DNA of 64,000 bases from Floccularia luteovirens (lineage: Eukaryota; Basidiomycota; Agaricomycetes; Agaricales; Squamanitaceae), in assembly GCA_009739215.1 (NCBI GenBank), contig VSJF01000009.1:496001-560000 (forward strand). Reading direction: 5' to 3'. Made by a program: the position numbers and the translations under genes. Positions 11,562 through 22,969 of the stretch are shown here, one piece after another (position 1 is the first letter of the stretch; each line of letters begins with the position of its first letter). The notes beneath the pieces were generated by a model. The model did not search any database and was not told where the DNA came from. It saw only the letters and a program-made list of their open reading frames with translations.

Positions 11562-11897
11562 CTTGAGGGTCGATGTATCTGACCCAACCAAGTGGAAGGA
11601 AGGAAGGGAATGATTTAATAGCTCGTGGAATCGCTGAATATATATACTAATCAGAGTTCTGGGGGGCAATAACCGATTTGCACTTGTGATCATGATCAGA
11701 TGACGAATGGTACCAATGCTGTATGATGGCCGGCGGGAACTTGCCAAGAAGTGGTTCACTTGTGAAAGACGAAAGACCGGGCAAACGGATCAATGGCACA
11801 CGTGTATATTCCATTCAGAAACTGTCGTAAAAGTCTGTAATCAATCCTGATGAATACATAGAGATGGACATCGTTGAGAAAAAGTCTGCCACCACCC
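11562..11897. other. Short intergenic region with promoter of secreted protein
   Basis: Sequence upstream of the secreted protein and downstream of the peroxidase gene. A TATATATA run at about 11638-11645 is a plausible TATA element for the minus-strand gene starting at 11561. Confidence 0.35.
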
Positions 11898-12861
11898 TCA
11901 ATTCTTGCCAGCCATGTACTTTGTGACATCTTTAGCTCTCTTCATAGCCTCAAAAAGTCCTATCGGCTTTGGTGGTCTTGTTCCATTCGTATCCCACCAT
12001 CCACGAGGAAGACATTCTTCGCCAAACCATTCTTGTAGTTTAGAAAAAGGGATCTCGTCCTCCAATTCATCGTTACCAGACATCGGATCTCTGTGCGAGC
12101 GCATTATTGCCCATGCTAGACCACATTCCCCTAAAGCTATTTGTTCGTGGAATGCATCAAGACGATGACCCAAGGACTCTTCTTGTAATGCGTGAAATTG
12201 TGCGATATCTTTCAGGGTTAAGCCAGCTTCATAAGGGCTTCTTGAAGGATGTGCAATCAATGCGAATCGCAATAGCTCAGATAAAAGTTCGACATTAGGA
12301 GCGTTGGAAGACAGTCCGCTAGAGTGAACAAGAGAAGCATCGTGCGCAATCTTAGTGCGTCCCCTCTGAGATAAACTTGATAGATCGAGCGTCCAATGTA
12401 TTTGCAAGGGCTGACAAAAAAATCTTCCGATTTGCAATAGATATCCAGTGGCAGTGCTATTATCATCTGCATAGATGTCGCTTGATGACAAAGGCTCAAA
12501 GCTGCACTTCGCACTGGCAAGGAAGCCAACAATAACAAGGAAAAAAGCAAGGGGGTAAGACAAGTTATAAACATGAACAAGGGAGTTCACTAAGCTCATA
12601 AATGTGATTCCATCTCCTGTGCGGCTTCTGGTTGTTGTTCATGATAGAATCAGTGGTTTGCCCTGGATGTCAAGTAGCATTAACATACATATATCCGTGA
12701 TTAGCAAGTGCGTTAAGGGCCGGACAGGGTGAACGGCTATCGGATGCTGTCGGATGCATGAAAGAATAGCTGGTAGATTCGGTTGAGGAATTATTCCCTT
12801 TTGGCGATGGACTGTCCTTTGAGGGTGTAGGTCTGGATGTAGAATTAAAAGGACAAGTCAT
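11898..12861 (-). CDS. Chloroperoxidase/peroxygenase-family heme-thiolate protein, catalytic Glu replaced
   Basis: Two exons, 12689-12861 and 11898-12627, are joined by a 61-bp phase-2 intron that restores NHGYISRTGDGITF. Exon 1 carries SPCPALNALANHGY, where the Cys of the PCP motif is the heme thiolate ligand. Exon 2 continues with VYNLSYPLAFFLVIVGF and ends with an EECLPRGW-type segment typical of family 2 heme-thiolate peroxidases. Members use peroxide to halogenate or hydroxylate organic compounds. The distal motif normally reads E-H-D or E-G-D, but here it is AHDASLVH, so the acid-base Glu is Ala (codon gcg). I see no classical signal peptide: the N-terminus is Ser/Pro-rich. Length is close to the short family members. 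Activity is therefore doubtful although the fold is secure. Confidence 0.8.
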
Positions 12862-13419
12862 AATTAAAAATTGTTGGGTTGGTGATGGTTGTGTGTCAAA
12901 GAGAATATCGCATCCACAGAGGGTATTTGTACTATCGATAGGAGGTGCATAGATACTTTTAATTCCGGCTGATTTAGTCTAGCTTCCTCGATCGAGTTGC
13001 GGGGCTACAGTTGTATGAAACGGTGTCGCGTCTGGTTCCATTAAGATAGGGGGAGAAGCAACCTGATACAAATTTACCGGCCCGAATACTGCTCAGTATC
13101 GAATGGTCAATCAGTCAAAATATCCGTAACTGCTAGTGATAAAGTCCATGAAGGTTACACGGGTATTTGATGGAAGGCTATCCAGAGTTCCTCATGTGTG
13201 GCGTCTTACAAGCTCTGCAATGGTGTGTACTGTTCTCAAATGCGGTAATTCCCGGTGCACTCACGCCTTGTGTCTACAGCTATGTGCTTGTTCCTAAATA
13301 CGATAACTGACTCTTGCCCCTGAACAATGCTTTCTGCTGCGATATCTCAAGCATCTTAAGTTGTCCGCAAAACGCGCAAAGAACTTGACGAAGACAATCC
13401 CCACGCACGAAGACTGATC
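12862..13419. other. Divergent intergenic region
   Basis: This interval lies between the start of the peroxidase gene (minus) and the F-box-like gene (plus) and should carry both promoters. No distinct element can be named. Confidence 0.4.
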
Positions 13420-14607
13420 ATGTTGGCCCCCACACGCTACGAACCGAATATGAATCAGCTACCTACTGAATTATTGTACAAGGTCATCGCTTGGGTTGTT
13501 GCAGACAGTATTCACTCAATATGTTTGTCACCGGAGGACACAACCTGGGAGATGACCGCTGTGCAGACATTGCACAGTGTTTCACCAATTTGGGGTGAAA
13601 TAACACTTGATGTAGTCATCAATGGTTTCGATATCCCAAAACAACATTCTAGCAATGATGTTAACAAGTAAGCTCGTACATCCAATTTACTTACTTGCTA
13701 TACTTAACGTCTGTCGTGGTTGTTGAAGTCCCCTGGCTTCAGTCGAACAAGTATTTGAATGCCTAAATAATATTGGTCGGCAGTTACAACACCCTTCTGC
13801 ATGGGGAGGAGTCAATTTCAAAGAAATGGACTGCTGCCTCTCTTCCCTGGTGTTCGCATATGCGCTTTATATGAGCTGCGTTGCTTTACGCCGCAATGCA
13901 ATTCGCTCTTCTCCAGAGGTATTTGAATCAACCCATCAAATAATCATGCCAGCCATTGCACAGTCGCATGCACTATGTGAACGTGTAAAACCTATAGAGT
14001 TAGGTTTACAGTTATGGGCGAATATTGTCGACGAATACGCACTTTCAACGACAGGTTAGCGTTGAATATTTTTGAAAAGATTCGTTAAATTTATAACACA
14101 TTCATAGGCTTCACAATTGGGCGATCTTTTCGTGAAATGGAAGTTGTTATTGATGTTATGACATTCGACTTGGATAACCTGCCATCAGGGGAAGATCGTG
14201 ACGAAGGTCTTCAGGAAGTAAATTGTTTTTTGTTGGTCATCTCATGCAATAGTTAATCACATTTGTAGAGTCAGGATGCTGTTTACGAATTACTCGAAAA
14301 AATTCTGAAAGCAGAGATGGAGTATACCCAGAATGCCGCCAAGAGATTGGCAGAGCCCCCTGCATACAACGTCTGTTATGCTTCTTTTGCAGGGGACGAT
14401 ATGCTAAATTTACCCCATTCTTTGTAGATACCCGGTGTCCTTCCCATTCTACAAAAACTGCGGCATCTGATTTTTCGACTAGACGAAGTCAAGTTTCGGT
14501 CCTTGTTTTATACGTTGGCTGATCGGTGGACTGGCTCATGTCCATACCTGAATCAAACAGAGCAAGCCACTCAAGAAACTAACACCGAAGTAACCCAAGA
14601 TCCCTGA
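13420..14607 (+). CDS. Conserved-looking protein of unknown function with F-box-like start
   Basis: Five exons give one continuous frame: 13420-13667, 13729-14054, 14108-14217, 14269-14370 and 14428-14607. All four introns are GT-AG and 51-61 bp. The N-terminus, NQLPTELLYKVIAWVVADSI, looks like an F-box (LP-E-L-x-x-I). The rest is helical, with a Cys-containing segment MDCCLSSLVFAYALYMSC and a C-terminal segment LPILQKLRHLIFRLDEVKFRSLFYTL. No catalytic motif is apparent. The length (about 320 residues) and N-terminal motif suggest a substrate-receptor-like protein, but that is inference. No frame problem is present, which makes it a useful contrast to its disrupted neighbours. Confidence 0.72.
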
Positions 14608-14924
14608 GGACAATATAACATTTTATACTATCAACTCGTCCTGTAGTTTTATTCTCATACGTAACGGACTATCCTCAAGACATTTCGTAGGACCCTTGTC
14701 AGTAACCCATTTTTTCGACAGTTTGGTGGGTCGCGAGGTAGAAATTGGTATGCCAGACAACCACTATCCGCCAACAGGGAATGTTATTGACAGTCAAGGT
14801 AGATCATTGTATATAGTGTAATGCAAAGCGAAATCAATTCATGTGATGGTAAATGTTGTTTGAGCCACCCTAGGTTGTAACAGTTATATAGAATACTTCT
14901 ATACAACATGAGCATGGTAGTGTT
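14608..14924. other. Convergent intergenic spacer
   Basis: Short spacer between convergent 3' ends. Nothing recognisable. Confidence 0.45.
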
Positions 14925-15982
14925 TTAATCGTTAAGGGCTGCGAGGTAGCTCTGGAAGGAATGTGAGTATTCTCACCCGACTTAGGAAACGACCAGTGCT
15001 TACCTCTCGTTCCTCTAAGAATTCCAAGTAAGTCAGGGCAATGGCAATCCAAAAACTTGTCTCAACCCCTAGCAACCGTTCTTCCGATTGATCAATTTCT
15101 ATCATCCCGGAGAGGGATCTAACGGTGAGCACCGGTGTACGATCATGGAAGACCAGAAGGGGTGAATGAAGTGTAGGAGTTGGTGAGGCTGTAAGCGCGA
15201 CTGTAGAATTCATAGCTTCTAACGACCCTGGTAAACTCAGTGCATATGGAGGTGGTGGAGACAGCGGTGTTGCAACCGGCATACGGGAAAGCGTGAATGA
15301 GTTGGAATGAATAGGTCGATTATTTCTAAGCATAGCGAGAGCGCGAGAGAAGAATGATGTATAATCTGCTTGTAATGGCTGCGAAGATTGTGGCGAAAGA
15401 ATCAATTGAGTTATTTGAGTACGAGGTTTCCTCTTCGAACGCGGTTGGTCATCTGTATCCTCGTCGTCAGATGGTGTAGTGGTCGAGGGTGGGAATGGGG
15501 GTGTAACAACTATCGAAGTTGGGGTAGGAGGATAAGAATGGATGCTAGCTGTGCTGGAGGTGCTTGCACGAGAAAAATAGGATTCGTCCGAAATAGATAG
15601 AGTTGTAGCGTTGGTTCTTGTGTTGAATACCAGCGCAGCATCTACATAAAAAGCAGAATTACGCGGGACTGGAGTTATGGGAATGAAGACACCTGGTGGA
15701 AACGTTGGCGACCGAATTCTAATGTACCAGCCTCGCTTTGGTCGGTGGATAGTCCAACAGATCGTACTTGTGTGGTTATGCTAGGAAATGTAATTATTAG
15801 GTTCGGTGATATTGCGAGGGGTGCAGAAACTTACAACGACGTGCTCAATTATTTCGGTATCACCGAGAAAGCGTTCCTTCCGTACATATATCAGCAGATG
15901 GACCTTAGTGCTAGTTGCATGGATAGCCCACTTTGTACCATACTACGTTTTCGCGAGCTTCATCGAACACATTAATGCGCAT
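14925..15982 (-). CDS. Conserved-looking protein of unknown function, Ser/Pro-rich centre; one frame break
   Basis: Reading from 15982, the product starts MRINVFDEARENVVWYK and continues VHLLIYVRKERFLGDTEIIEHVV. After an intron at about 15782-15836 come the exon with WTIHRPKRGWYIRIRSPTF, a 51-bp intron at about 15642-15692 and a long exon that includes a Ser/Thr/Pro-rich stretch and the helix GVETSFWIAIALTYLEFLEERE. A final exon, 14925-14951, adds SYLAALND after a 52-bp intron (14952-15003). The frame between VVWYK and VHLLIYV needs either a very short 33-bp intron or the removal of one base near 15915. I do not recognise a domain. The N- and C-terminal ends look like conserved folded pieces flanking a disordered linker. 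Confidence 0.65.
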
Positions 15983-16226
15983 GTCCTGAATTACATCTGA
16001 GCTTCATAGAATATGACACAACATGTTTTGGTTGTCATCTCAATAATGAACAAAGGAGATTGACCTTTCTATGATATATCGCACCACATTAGCACTTGGG
16101 TGAGGTTGTGCAGAAGATGCGTGAATATGTGAATTATCATTCATTGTTGCCAAGGAAAACGCGTCTGAGGATGAAGAACAGATGTCACAAGCTTTGTTCT
16201 CGAAGCTTTTGACAAATACTTTGTCT
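15983..16226. promoter_or_regulatory. Bidirectional promoter region, unknown-function gene and COQ8
   Basis: About 240 bp separates the start codons of two divergent genes, so both promoters must lie here or within the first exons. No specific factor site can be assigned. Confidence 0.4.
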
Positions 16227-18556
16227 ATGCCCCCAAGTCCTGCATACAACTGGCTCTGCGTATTATGCACGACTGCGGAGATTCTCTCTCATGCTGCTCG
16301 ATACCGTGCTTCCCAGGTGGCACCCACGGCCACAGCACAAGTATTCCCTCGCCGGAAACGGAGGCGTACAGAACTCGCTCGTTCCGATTTACGCGGTGCA
16401 CAACGCGCATATCAACCTCTCAAGGAGAACGTAGAGAGTGATCAAGGATTTGCAAGTATTTCCAATATTAACAGTAACCTGGGCGGGGATGACATAGGAT
16501 TCAAGGAAAAATCTGTGTCAGAAAGTTTACCTCTTGAGACTCCCCCGTTAGACGCGTCAACATCGCTTCGTGTACAACCGGACATACAAAATACCGCGAT
16601 GTCTTCAAATTCCACAGGGGGAAGTAAATTGGACTCAGTATCAATCGTCGCGGAAGTATGTATATTGATATCTCACACCATGCACAAACTACAACGCAAC
16701 ACTACATATTACAGGAGTCACTAAAAGAAACGCATGTAGATCACACACGCGACTTCACAACCAATCGGAATTTGCAATCATCCAAAGTACCATCATCCCG
16801 CATAGGAAGGCTATTCCATTATGGAGGTATGCTAGCTCTGTGCATTAATACTATACTTTAACTAACTCTCCAGAAAAAAGGTTTAGCTGCTTCCATGGGA
16901 TATGGTGCTGCAGCAGAAATTATTCGCCGCACAGGAGGAGGCCCTCAGGAAAACCAAACATCTGTGATGATGTCGGAGGCCAATATCAGACGACTTGTAT
17001 CTAAACTCTCCCAAATGCGCGGAGCAGCATTGAAATTAGGACAATTCATGAGCATACAAGGTCAGTATTCTAAGCTGGAAATTACGCATATCAAACGCTT
17101 AAATCGTGACAGATACACACGCCTTACCTCCGGAGATCGACAGAGTTTTTCGAAGGGTGCAGGATAGTGCGCACTATATGCCAGATTGGCAATTAGAGGT
17201 TAGCAGACAAATATATAGCAATTCAATGATACTCATACCTATATTCTAGCAAGTCTTGACTTCAGCTCTCTCTTCTACGTGGCCCAGTCTTTTTACCGAG
17301 TTTTCGCGGATCCCGTTTGCAGCGGCCTCAATTGGCCAGGTACATACTGCCATCCTATCTCCTTCTGTGTCGCCCACAGGGCGTGCAGAGCCCGTCGCAG
17401 TAAAAATACAATTCCCAAATATCGCCAATTCCATCGAAAGTGACCTTGGCTACATCAAGCTTTTGCTGAATGCAGCGAGTTTGTTACCCAAGGGGCTTTT
17501 CCTGGACAAAACTATAAAGGTATGTGCATCGATGACTCGCTCTGAAGCTAATTTGACACTACTTAAAAGGTGATGAAGTCTGAGCTTGCGGATGAGTGTG
17601 ATTACACACGGGAGGCATCTTACCTTAAAGTATTTGGATCCCCAGAATATCTCGGAAAGGATTCACGGTATAAAGTCCCTTGGGTCTGGGACAGGAGCAC
17701 CAAGACTGTGTTGGTAATGGAACGTATGAATGGCGTGAGCGTTGGAGAGGTGAATGCCCAACACTTGAGCCAGATGGATCGGAATGATGTGCGTCCCCTT
17801 CTCAGAATCACCTATATACTTTTTTAATGAAAAGCCGAAAAGATTGTTGCGGCAATCATTGAACTCTGCCTCAGGGAACTTTTTGAGTTTAGAATAATGC
17901 AAACTGATCCAAATTGGACAAATTTCTTATGGAATGCACAAACGCGGCAGGTGCGTTCTCAGTAATTGTGGAGTGCTGGTGTACTGATCGTACGATTTTT
18001 AGGTCGAGTTGGTTGACTTCGGAGCAACTCGCGCGTATTCAAAAGAATTCATGGACAAGTGGCTACGCCTCCTCAGTGCTGCTGCAGAAGAAAACCGAGA
18101 AGCTTGCGTTGAGTGGAGCCTGAAGCTCGGATACCTTACTGGTGAGGAGAACCAGGTAAGTTACCCCTCTGACTGTTTTTTTTTTCATGACTCTCATATG
18201 TAATGGAAGATCATGCTTGATGCACATGTTAACTCCATGATTCTCCTCGCCACACCATTTAAGTCTTCGACAACCCAGCCGTTCTCTTTTGGTAAGGGTA
18301 CCAAATGGACCAACATCGCTGCGGAAATTCGTGCCCAGATACCTGTGATGTTGAAACACCGACTTACACCACCACCGCCAGAAACGTACAGTCTCAATCG
18401 GTAAGATGTGCTTGCATATTCTGGTCAAGCAAATACTAATGGCTGCATGACAGAAAACTTAGTGGAGCGTTTCTCCTCGCATCTAGAATGGGTGCAAGTG
18501 TTGACACGAAAGCTATATGGGATCGAGTAGTCGGACAATATCAATATAGTTCATAA
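16227..18556 (+). CDS. COQ8: COQ8/ABC1 atypical kinase of ubiquinone biosynthesis
   Basis: Ten exons join in frame: 16227-16655, 16715-16826, 16881-17060, 17113-17198, 17250-17519, 17570-17788, 17843-17950, 18003-18155, 18210-18400 and 18454-18556. UbiB/ABC1 signatures appear in order: [10 protein letters not shown] (KxGQ motif), [10 protein letters not shown] (Ala-rich loop), VAVKIQFP (catalytic Lys), [20 protein letters not shown] (metal and catalytic Asn) and LVDFGATR (DFG). The protein acts on the inner mitochondrial membrane, where it supports the coenzyme Q synthesis complex by ATPase activity. The start at 16227 ([10 protein letters not shown]) is preferred, although an in-frame ATG exists at 16182. 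The third exon uses an AAG acceptor to give [13 protein letters not shown]. All diagnostic residues are present and the frame is intact. Confidence 0.95.
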
Positions 18557-18786
18557 CACCAAGAAACACATTAATTTCAGCATGTACTAAATCCGTACGT
18601 AAATATTCTAGCGTTGAGGCTAGTGAATGCGTTAGTATAAAAACATGCTAGAGTAATTAATGCTCTATAGAACACATTGTGATAGGTCTAGAGATCTAAT
18701 GTGTAGCTATTACAGTCAAGTTGAATGGCAGCGGTATTGTCGGTGGTGCAAGAAATTAATCGTAAAAGTCATGTTGAAAGCAAGAA

Positions 18787-19737
18787 TTAAAGAGCCTTCT
18801 TCTGTGATTCGGCACGTCGGGAATAGATCATATCGGTGAATGGGCTGTCAATCCCAATTAAAAAACAAATTTCAAGATACAAGATTAAAAACTCACCCTT
18901 CATAACGCAGCGCGATCATATAAACAATGTAAACCCACGCCGTAATGAGAAATCCGGCGGGACGCTCGTAGCTGAAATGGGACGACATTTAGCTGCGTTG
19001 CAAAATACATATAATAGTGTACTCACTACAAGGCGCCAGCTACAAAGCAGATAGTGCTACCCACATACATGGGGTCCCTTAGGATATTAAATGGAAACCT
19101 GCATTAACCGCTGAGATTTAGATATCGAAGCGTGATCACATGTTTGTAAGAACCCCTACCCTTCTACGCGATGGTCCATCAAGATGCCAAAATAATCACC
19201 AAGGAATGTGCCAGTGACACCAAGGGACCATGTGGAGGTGACTACCAGAGTCTGACCAATAAAGAAGAGTCCAGCTGGGACGATAACACTGAATGGCTCT
19301 GGAAGCATCCGAACACGTGGCTGCTCAACGATAGCTTTTGTGTAGCTGGAAAATAAAATAAAACAAGAATCATAGAATTGGTTTAGTGAATAGGTGCTAG
19401 AAATTCAAGCGCTGGAACTCACAGAGAATCCCTGAAAATTCCGAAGCCAAAGATCATCACAGCGAGAAAGTAGCATCCAAAGCGCGCATTACCACCAAAG
19501 ATACGCGTTATCGTTTTGTTCCTGTATTCTATGGATGTTCCCGTGTTAGTCTTGTGGACAGGTCTCCCCACGGAAGGAAGCCCACACGTCGTCATCACAT
19601 CATAAACACTACACACCATTGCGAGCCACGATATTCCATGCTGTGGGATTGAACGCGATAGACAATAGAGATAATGCCAACGACCTCTTGTTAAAATCTA
19701 TGTATGGACTAAGAGATGAGAGGAAGTCGGCACTCAT
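18787..19737 (-). CDS. OPI3: Phosphatidyl-N-methylethanolamine N-methyltransferase
   Basis: Six exons join: 19617-19737, 19423-19528, 19160-19345, 19027-19098, 18897-18971 and 18787-18844. The product reads LSIAFNPTAWNIVARNEYRN, then IFGGNARFGCYFLAV, several hydrophobic helices, NILRDPMYVGST and ALRYEGPFTDMIYSRR. This is the class II phospholipid methyltransferase family with its S-adenosylmethionine-binding GxG and EG motifs. The enzyme performs the last two methylations from phosphatidylethanolamine to phosphatidylcholine in the ER membrane. The total of about 200 residues matches the family. The gene is convergent with COQ8, 230 bp away, and the frame is clean. Confidence 0.93.
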
Positions 19738-20085
19738 TTCTAGGAATCTCGACGATTTGTCAAAGGACACGTTAACTGAGTGTTCGTGGATTTTTTTAAA
19801 GGTCAATTTTGACCCTGCAGGTTCGAAACACCTGCAAACAACGAACGTTAACGTTATTCTTAACTTTCCGAAATGCATGAACGGTTGTTGAAAGCACTCG
19901 CATTGATCCAACGATACTACTTATCTACATTCGGGTATATAAAAGTAATGACTAGCCCATTATATCTAGCACCTGAAACATACCAAACCAAGTGAGACCT
20001 TTACATAGGCACCCCAACACTCAAAAAGGCGTGCCATAGGAATGCCAGTGTAAGGATAGAACACACGTAATACCCGTAATACTCC
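19738..20085. other. Intergenic region upstream of OPI3
   Basis: This should contain the OPI3 promoter and the 3' UTR of the E2 gene. A TATATAAAA at about 19935-19943 lies about 200 bp from the OPI3 start and could act as a TATA box. A short hairpin around 19815-19835 is the only other structure. Confidence 0.4.
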
Positions 20086-21221
20086 CTACAGCCGCTTCAG
20101 CGCCTTCTTCCTTTTCTCTGCCCCACTTGGTACCCCATTTGTTGCTGACCTCTTCACCGCCTTGGTGTTATTGGCTGCACCAGAAGTAGGGACACCTATA
20201 CCGAGATTCACTGTTACTGGTTTGCCCACATTCGCGTCCGCGGTTGCCAGAGGTGAGGGAGACGGGTGACGTTCCTTGTCCTTACTTAGATCTGCTGAGC
20301 AACTTGATTTCACCGGTGGCGGGGGTACAGGAGACGCAGACTTCCGGGTAATAATAGGAACGTTTAAGTTTGAGCGAGCAGAAGAAGCAGATGATGTTGG
20401 AGGGCTGGGTGTCGTAAGAGAAGATGACTTGATAGGTACGCTAGGTAATTTTGATGAAGATGGCTCCGAAGTTGTTTGTGCTGGTGGTACAGATGGTATT
20501 GACACATTGGTTTCTGAACTTTCGGTGTTTGATTCGGTAGCTGCGGGTGTGTCAAATTCCACCGGCGGCTTCTTGGGTGTTGCATGTACGCTGGTGATAA
20601 GTTTTGCCCTCATACAATAACTGTCGTAGTTCTCAAGCAACAACCTTCCTGCTTCCTCATCCAAAGCTGACTCGGGATTTGGGTAGATGAGAAGACATTT
20701 GACTGTGACAAGAATGTGGGAAATGCCATATGTTGACTTCCAATCCTTCTTCAAAGTGTTTACACAGATTTCCCCCGTAGGGCCAACATTTGGATGGAAA
20801 ATTTTGGTGGCAAACCAACCTGTTTATTCACGAAATATTGTGAGCGAGCATTTCCAAACAAAACAATGAATAACCAATTGTGGCATACATTTAGGTGGTG
20901 CGGCAGGAAATTCTTCTGTGAATTTGAATTTAACTTTAAAGTAACCACCCGCGTATGGCGTACCATCTTGAAAAAAGTGACATCAGTGAGCAGAGACGCG
21001 TCTTGAAAGTGTAGCACATACCAGGACCTTGAATAATCCCTGTAATATCTAGCATGTCCTGATCGCTTGACTGGATACGAATGCCTTCTGGCGGGCTGCT
21101 CTGAAGCTCGCTGAGTTCACGCATAATACGACGCGTAATGGCAGGTGAAGTCTGTGGTCCAAAAATCAAGAGAATTAGCACTGAAAAGGCAGAATGAAAG
21201 ATGTCCGTAGCTACTTACCAT
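20086..21221 (-). CDS. Ubiquitin-conjugating enzyme E2, UBE2S-like
   Basis: Four exons join: 21219-21221 (only the ATG), 21022-21151, 20889-20966 and 20086-20819. The catalytic fold shows [32 protein letters not shown] (HPN motif) and [13 protein letters not shown] with the active-site Cys. It then has the E2 C-terminal helices and a long tail rich in Ser, Pro and Ala that ends in Lys/Arg ([10 protein letters not shown]). The basic tail end is typical of UBE2S/E2-EPF, which extends Lys11-linked chains with the anaphase-promoting complex. The start codon stands alone in its own 3-nt exon before a 67-bp intron. The alternative, an internal start, would lose the first helix, so the split ATG is favoured. 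Confidence 0.92.
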
Positions 21222-21691
21222 GATTTAGAGAAGAGCAAAGGAAGTTGAATGGATGACTGAAATAGTAAATTGGGCGTTGTTCAACTTTGATGCGACGGAG
21301 TTTGAATATGAATCGCGATTGTTCAACTCTGATCATGTGCTTTAGCTTCTGAACTTAACAACTACAAATAAGTTCTCTTGTAGAGGACAAGCTCACCGAC
21401 TGACAAGGAACACCAAACAAATAATCTGATGTTGTTATTAGACATGTGGTTAATCTATGACACTCGCACAGCTGTATCGTGCTGCACGTGCACCGGTCTA
21501 TCCAATGCTTCAACGTGAAAACTCTCCAAAAGCGATTCAACACGTGGGAGGAATTCCTTTATTTTAATTGATCTTTGTGGCCTATTAATACCCAGGCTTA
21601 TCGATCTTCGTTTTCTGCTGGTCTGTATTCTTGAACCTCAAGACTTACTAGTCCCTTGCTATTCATCTTGACAATTAACGGCATATCCCTG
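21222..21691. promoter_or_regulatory. Bidirectional promoter region, E2 and short-chain dehydrogenase genes
   Basis: The 470 bp between two divergent start codons must hold both promoters. A GCACGTGCACC at about 21483-21493 and CACGTGG at about 21541-21547 contain CACGTG E-box cores, a possible basic helix-loop-helix site. This is inference only. Confidence 0.4.
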
Positions 21692-22894
21692 ATGGATCTT
21701 GGATTAACGGATGTTCACGTCCTCGTCACTGGTATGTATCCCTTATACATATATGAGGTGTTCCGCTGATTACCTCCGATTCGTAGGAGCAAGCGGTGGC
21801 ATTGGCTTAGAAACCGTGCGTCAATATCTAGGTAAATCACAATATTCCGGCGCCTACACAAGTTAGTCAGCTCACATCTATTGACAGAACAGGGCGCTTT
21901 GGTGACAGCGCACTACAACACGAATAACAGTACCCTAGCACCTCTTATCGCAGAATATGGACCATCCAGAATACGGGCAGTCCAAGCAAATCTTGTGCTT
22001 GAAAATGATGTTGCACACCTCTTTTCACCATACACGAATACATGGTGTCCCGTTCAAGTCATTGTAATCAACCATGCGATGTATCCTTCAGGGTTGCAGC
22101 CCCTATCTCGCATGTCGCTTGATCGTTGGAACACCACAATTGACACCAATTTGAACTCTGTATTCCTAGTCGCACGTGAATATTTACGCCACATGGAAAA
22201 AGCACCTGACGACATAAAGGAAAAGGCGTCGATGATTCTAATTGGTAGCACAGCTGGGAAATTTGGTCAGTATCTTATCGGTCTATTTAACCGCGGTAGA
22301 AATGCTGAGTTCTGTTTTCTGCTAGGTGAAGCTGGCGCTGCTGACTATTCCGCAACAAAGAGTGGTCCGTTTTGCTGTATACTATTCGCGCGGAAATACA
22401 TCTCAAACTGAATCAGCGTTGATGTATGGTCTGAACCTCTCGCTCAAGAATGAAATTGTCAAAATTGCACCAAAAGGACGTGTTAATGCAATCGCCCCTG
22501 GCTGGGTGTATACAGTTAGTAGGATTTCGATACAATGGAATTCTTGACACTCAAATCTTCCGTCTACCATGCTTTATAGCCCATGGCAGAGGAAGATCTC
22601 AAAGACCCGGACGTTCTCTACAGGGTACTCGCAACGTGCGTTGGCATCTAACAGTCTCGTGGCCATCCTGACTTTTTCCACAGAACACCTCTGAAGAAAG
22701 TTGCTCAACCTTTTGACATAGCAACCCAAATCCTAGTCTTATCATCCAACAAAGTATCAGGTCATATATCAGGTCAAGTCTTAATGATCGAGGGTGGTAT
22801 GGAGGGTATGTAGTTACCTGTCAAGGTCTCCGTGAAATTAATATTCAACTTCCCAGGTCGACTCCTCAACAAACCTAAAGATGTTGGTCTATGA
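21692..22894 (+). CDS. Short-chain dehydrogenase/reductase
   Basis: Eight exons join: 21692-21731, 21787-21831, 21888-22265, 22326-22364, 22417-22514, 22580-22635, 22684-22805 and 22857-22894. The product shows VTGASGGIGL (the TGxxxGIG cofactor motif), VINHAM (NNAG-like), a Ser in LIGSTAGKFG and the catalytic YSATKS (YxxxK). The tail has GRVNAIAPGWV and a SGQVLMIEGG segment. It should be a cytosolic NAD(P)-dependent oxidoreductase of the classical SDR fold, about 270 residues long, with an unknown substrate. Exons 4, 6 and 8 are only 38-56 nt. A donor at 22636 (GTGCGT) was chosen because it restores LYRVLATTPLKKVAQP. Its 3' end is 75 bp from the convergent beta-glucosidase. Confidence 0.9.
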
Positions 22895-22969
22895 ATACAC
22901 ATTCGCTAAAACTACAAATCATATATTTCTTCCTTCTTGCAACTTCACTTTAGCAATCCCACGAAGTTT

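Noticed and set aside
19815..19835. tRNA-like T-arm (gcagg TTCGAAACA cctgc)
   Set aside because: The hairpin resembles a T arm, but there is no upstream A box, no anticodon arm at the right distance and no acceptor stem.
22620..22690. Apparent frame error in the short-chain dehydrogenase at LYR
   Set aside because: Moving the donor to 22636 (GTGCGT) yields a normal intron and continuous LYRVLATTPLKK.
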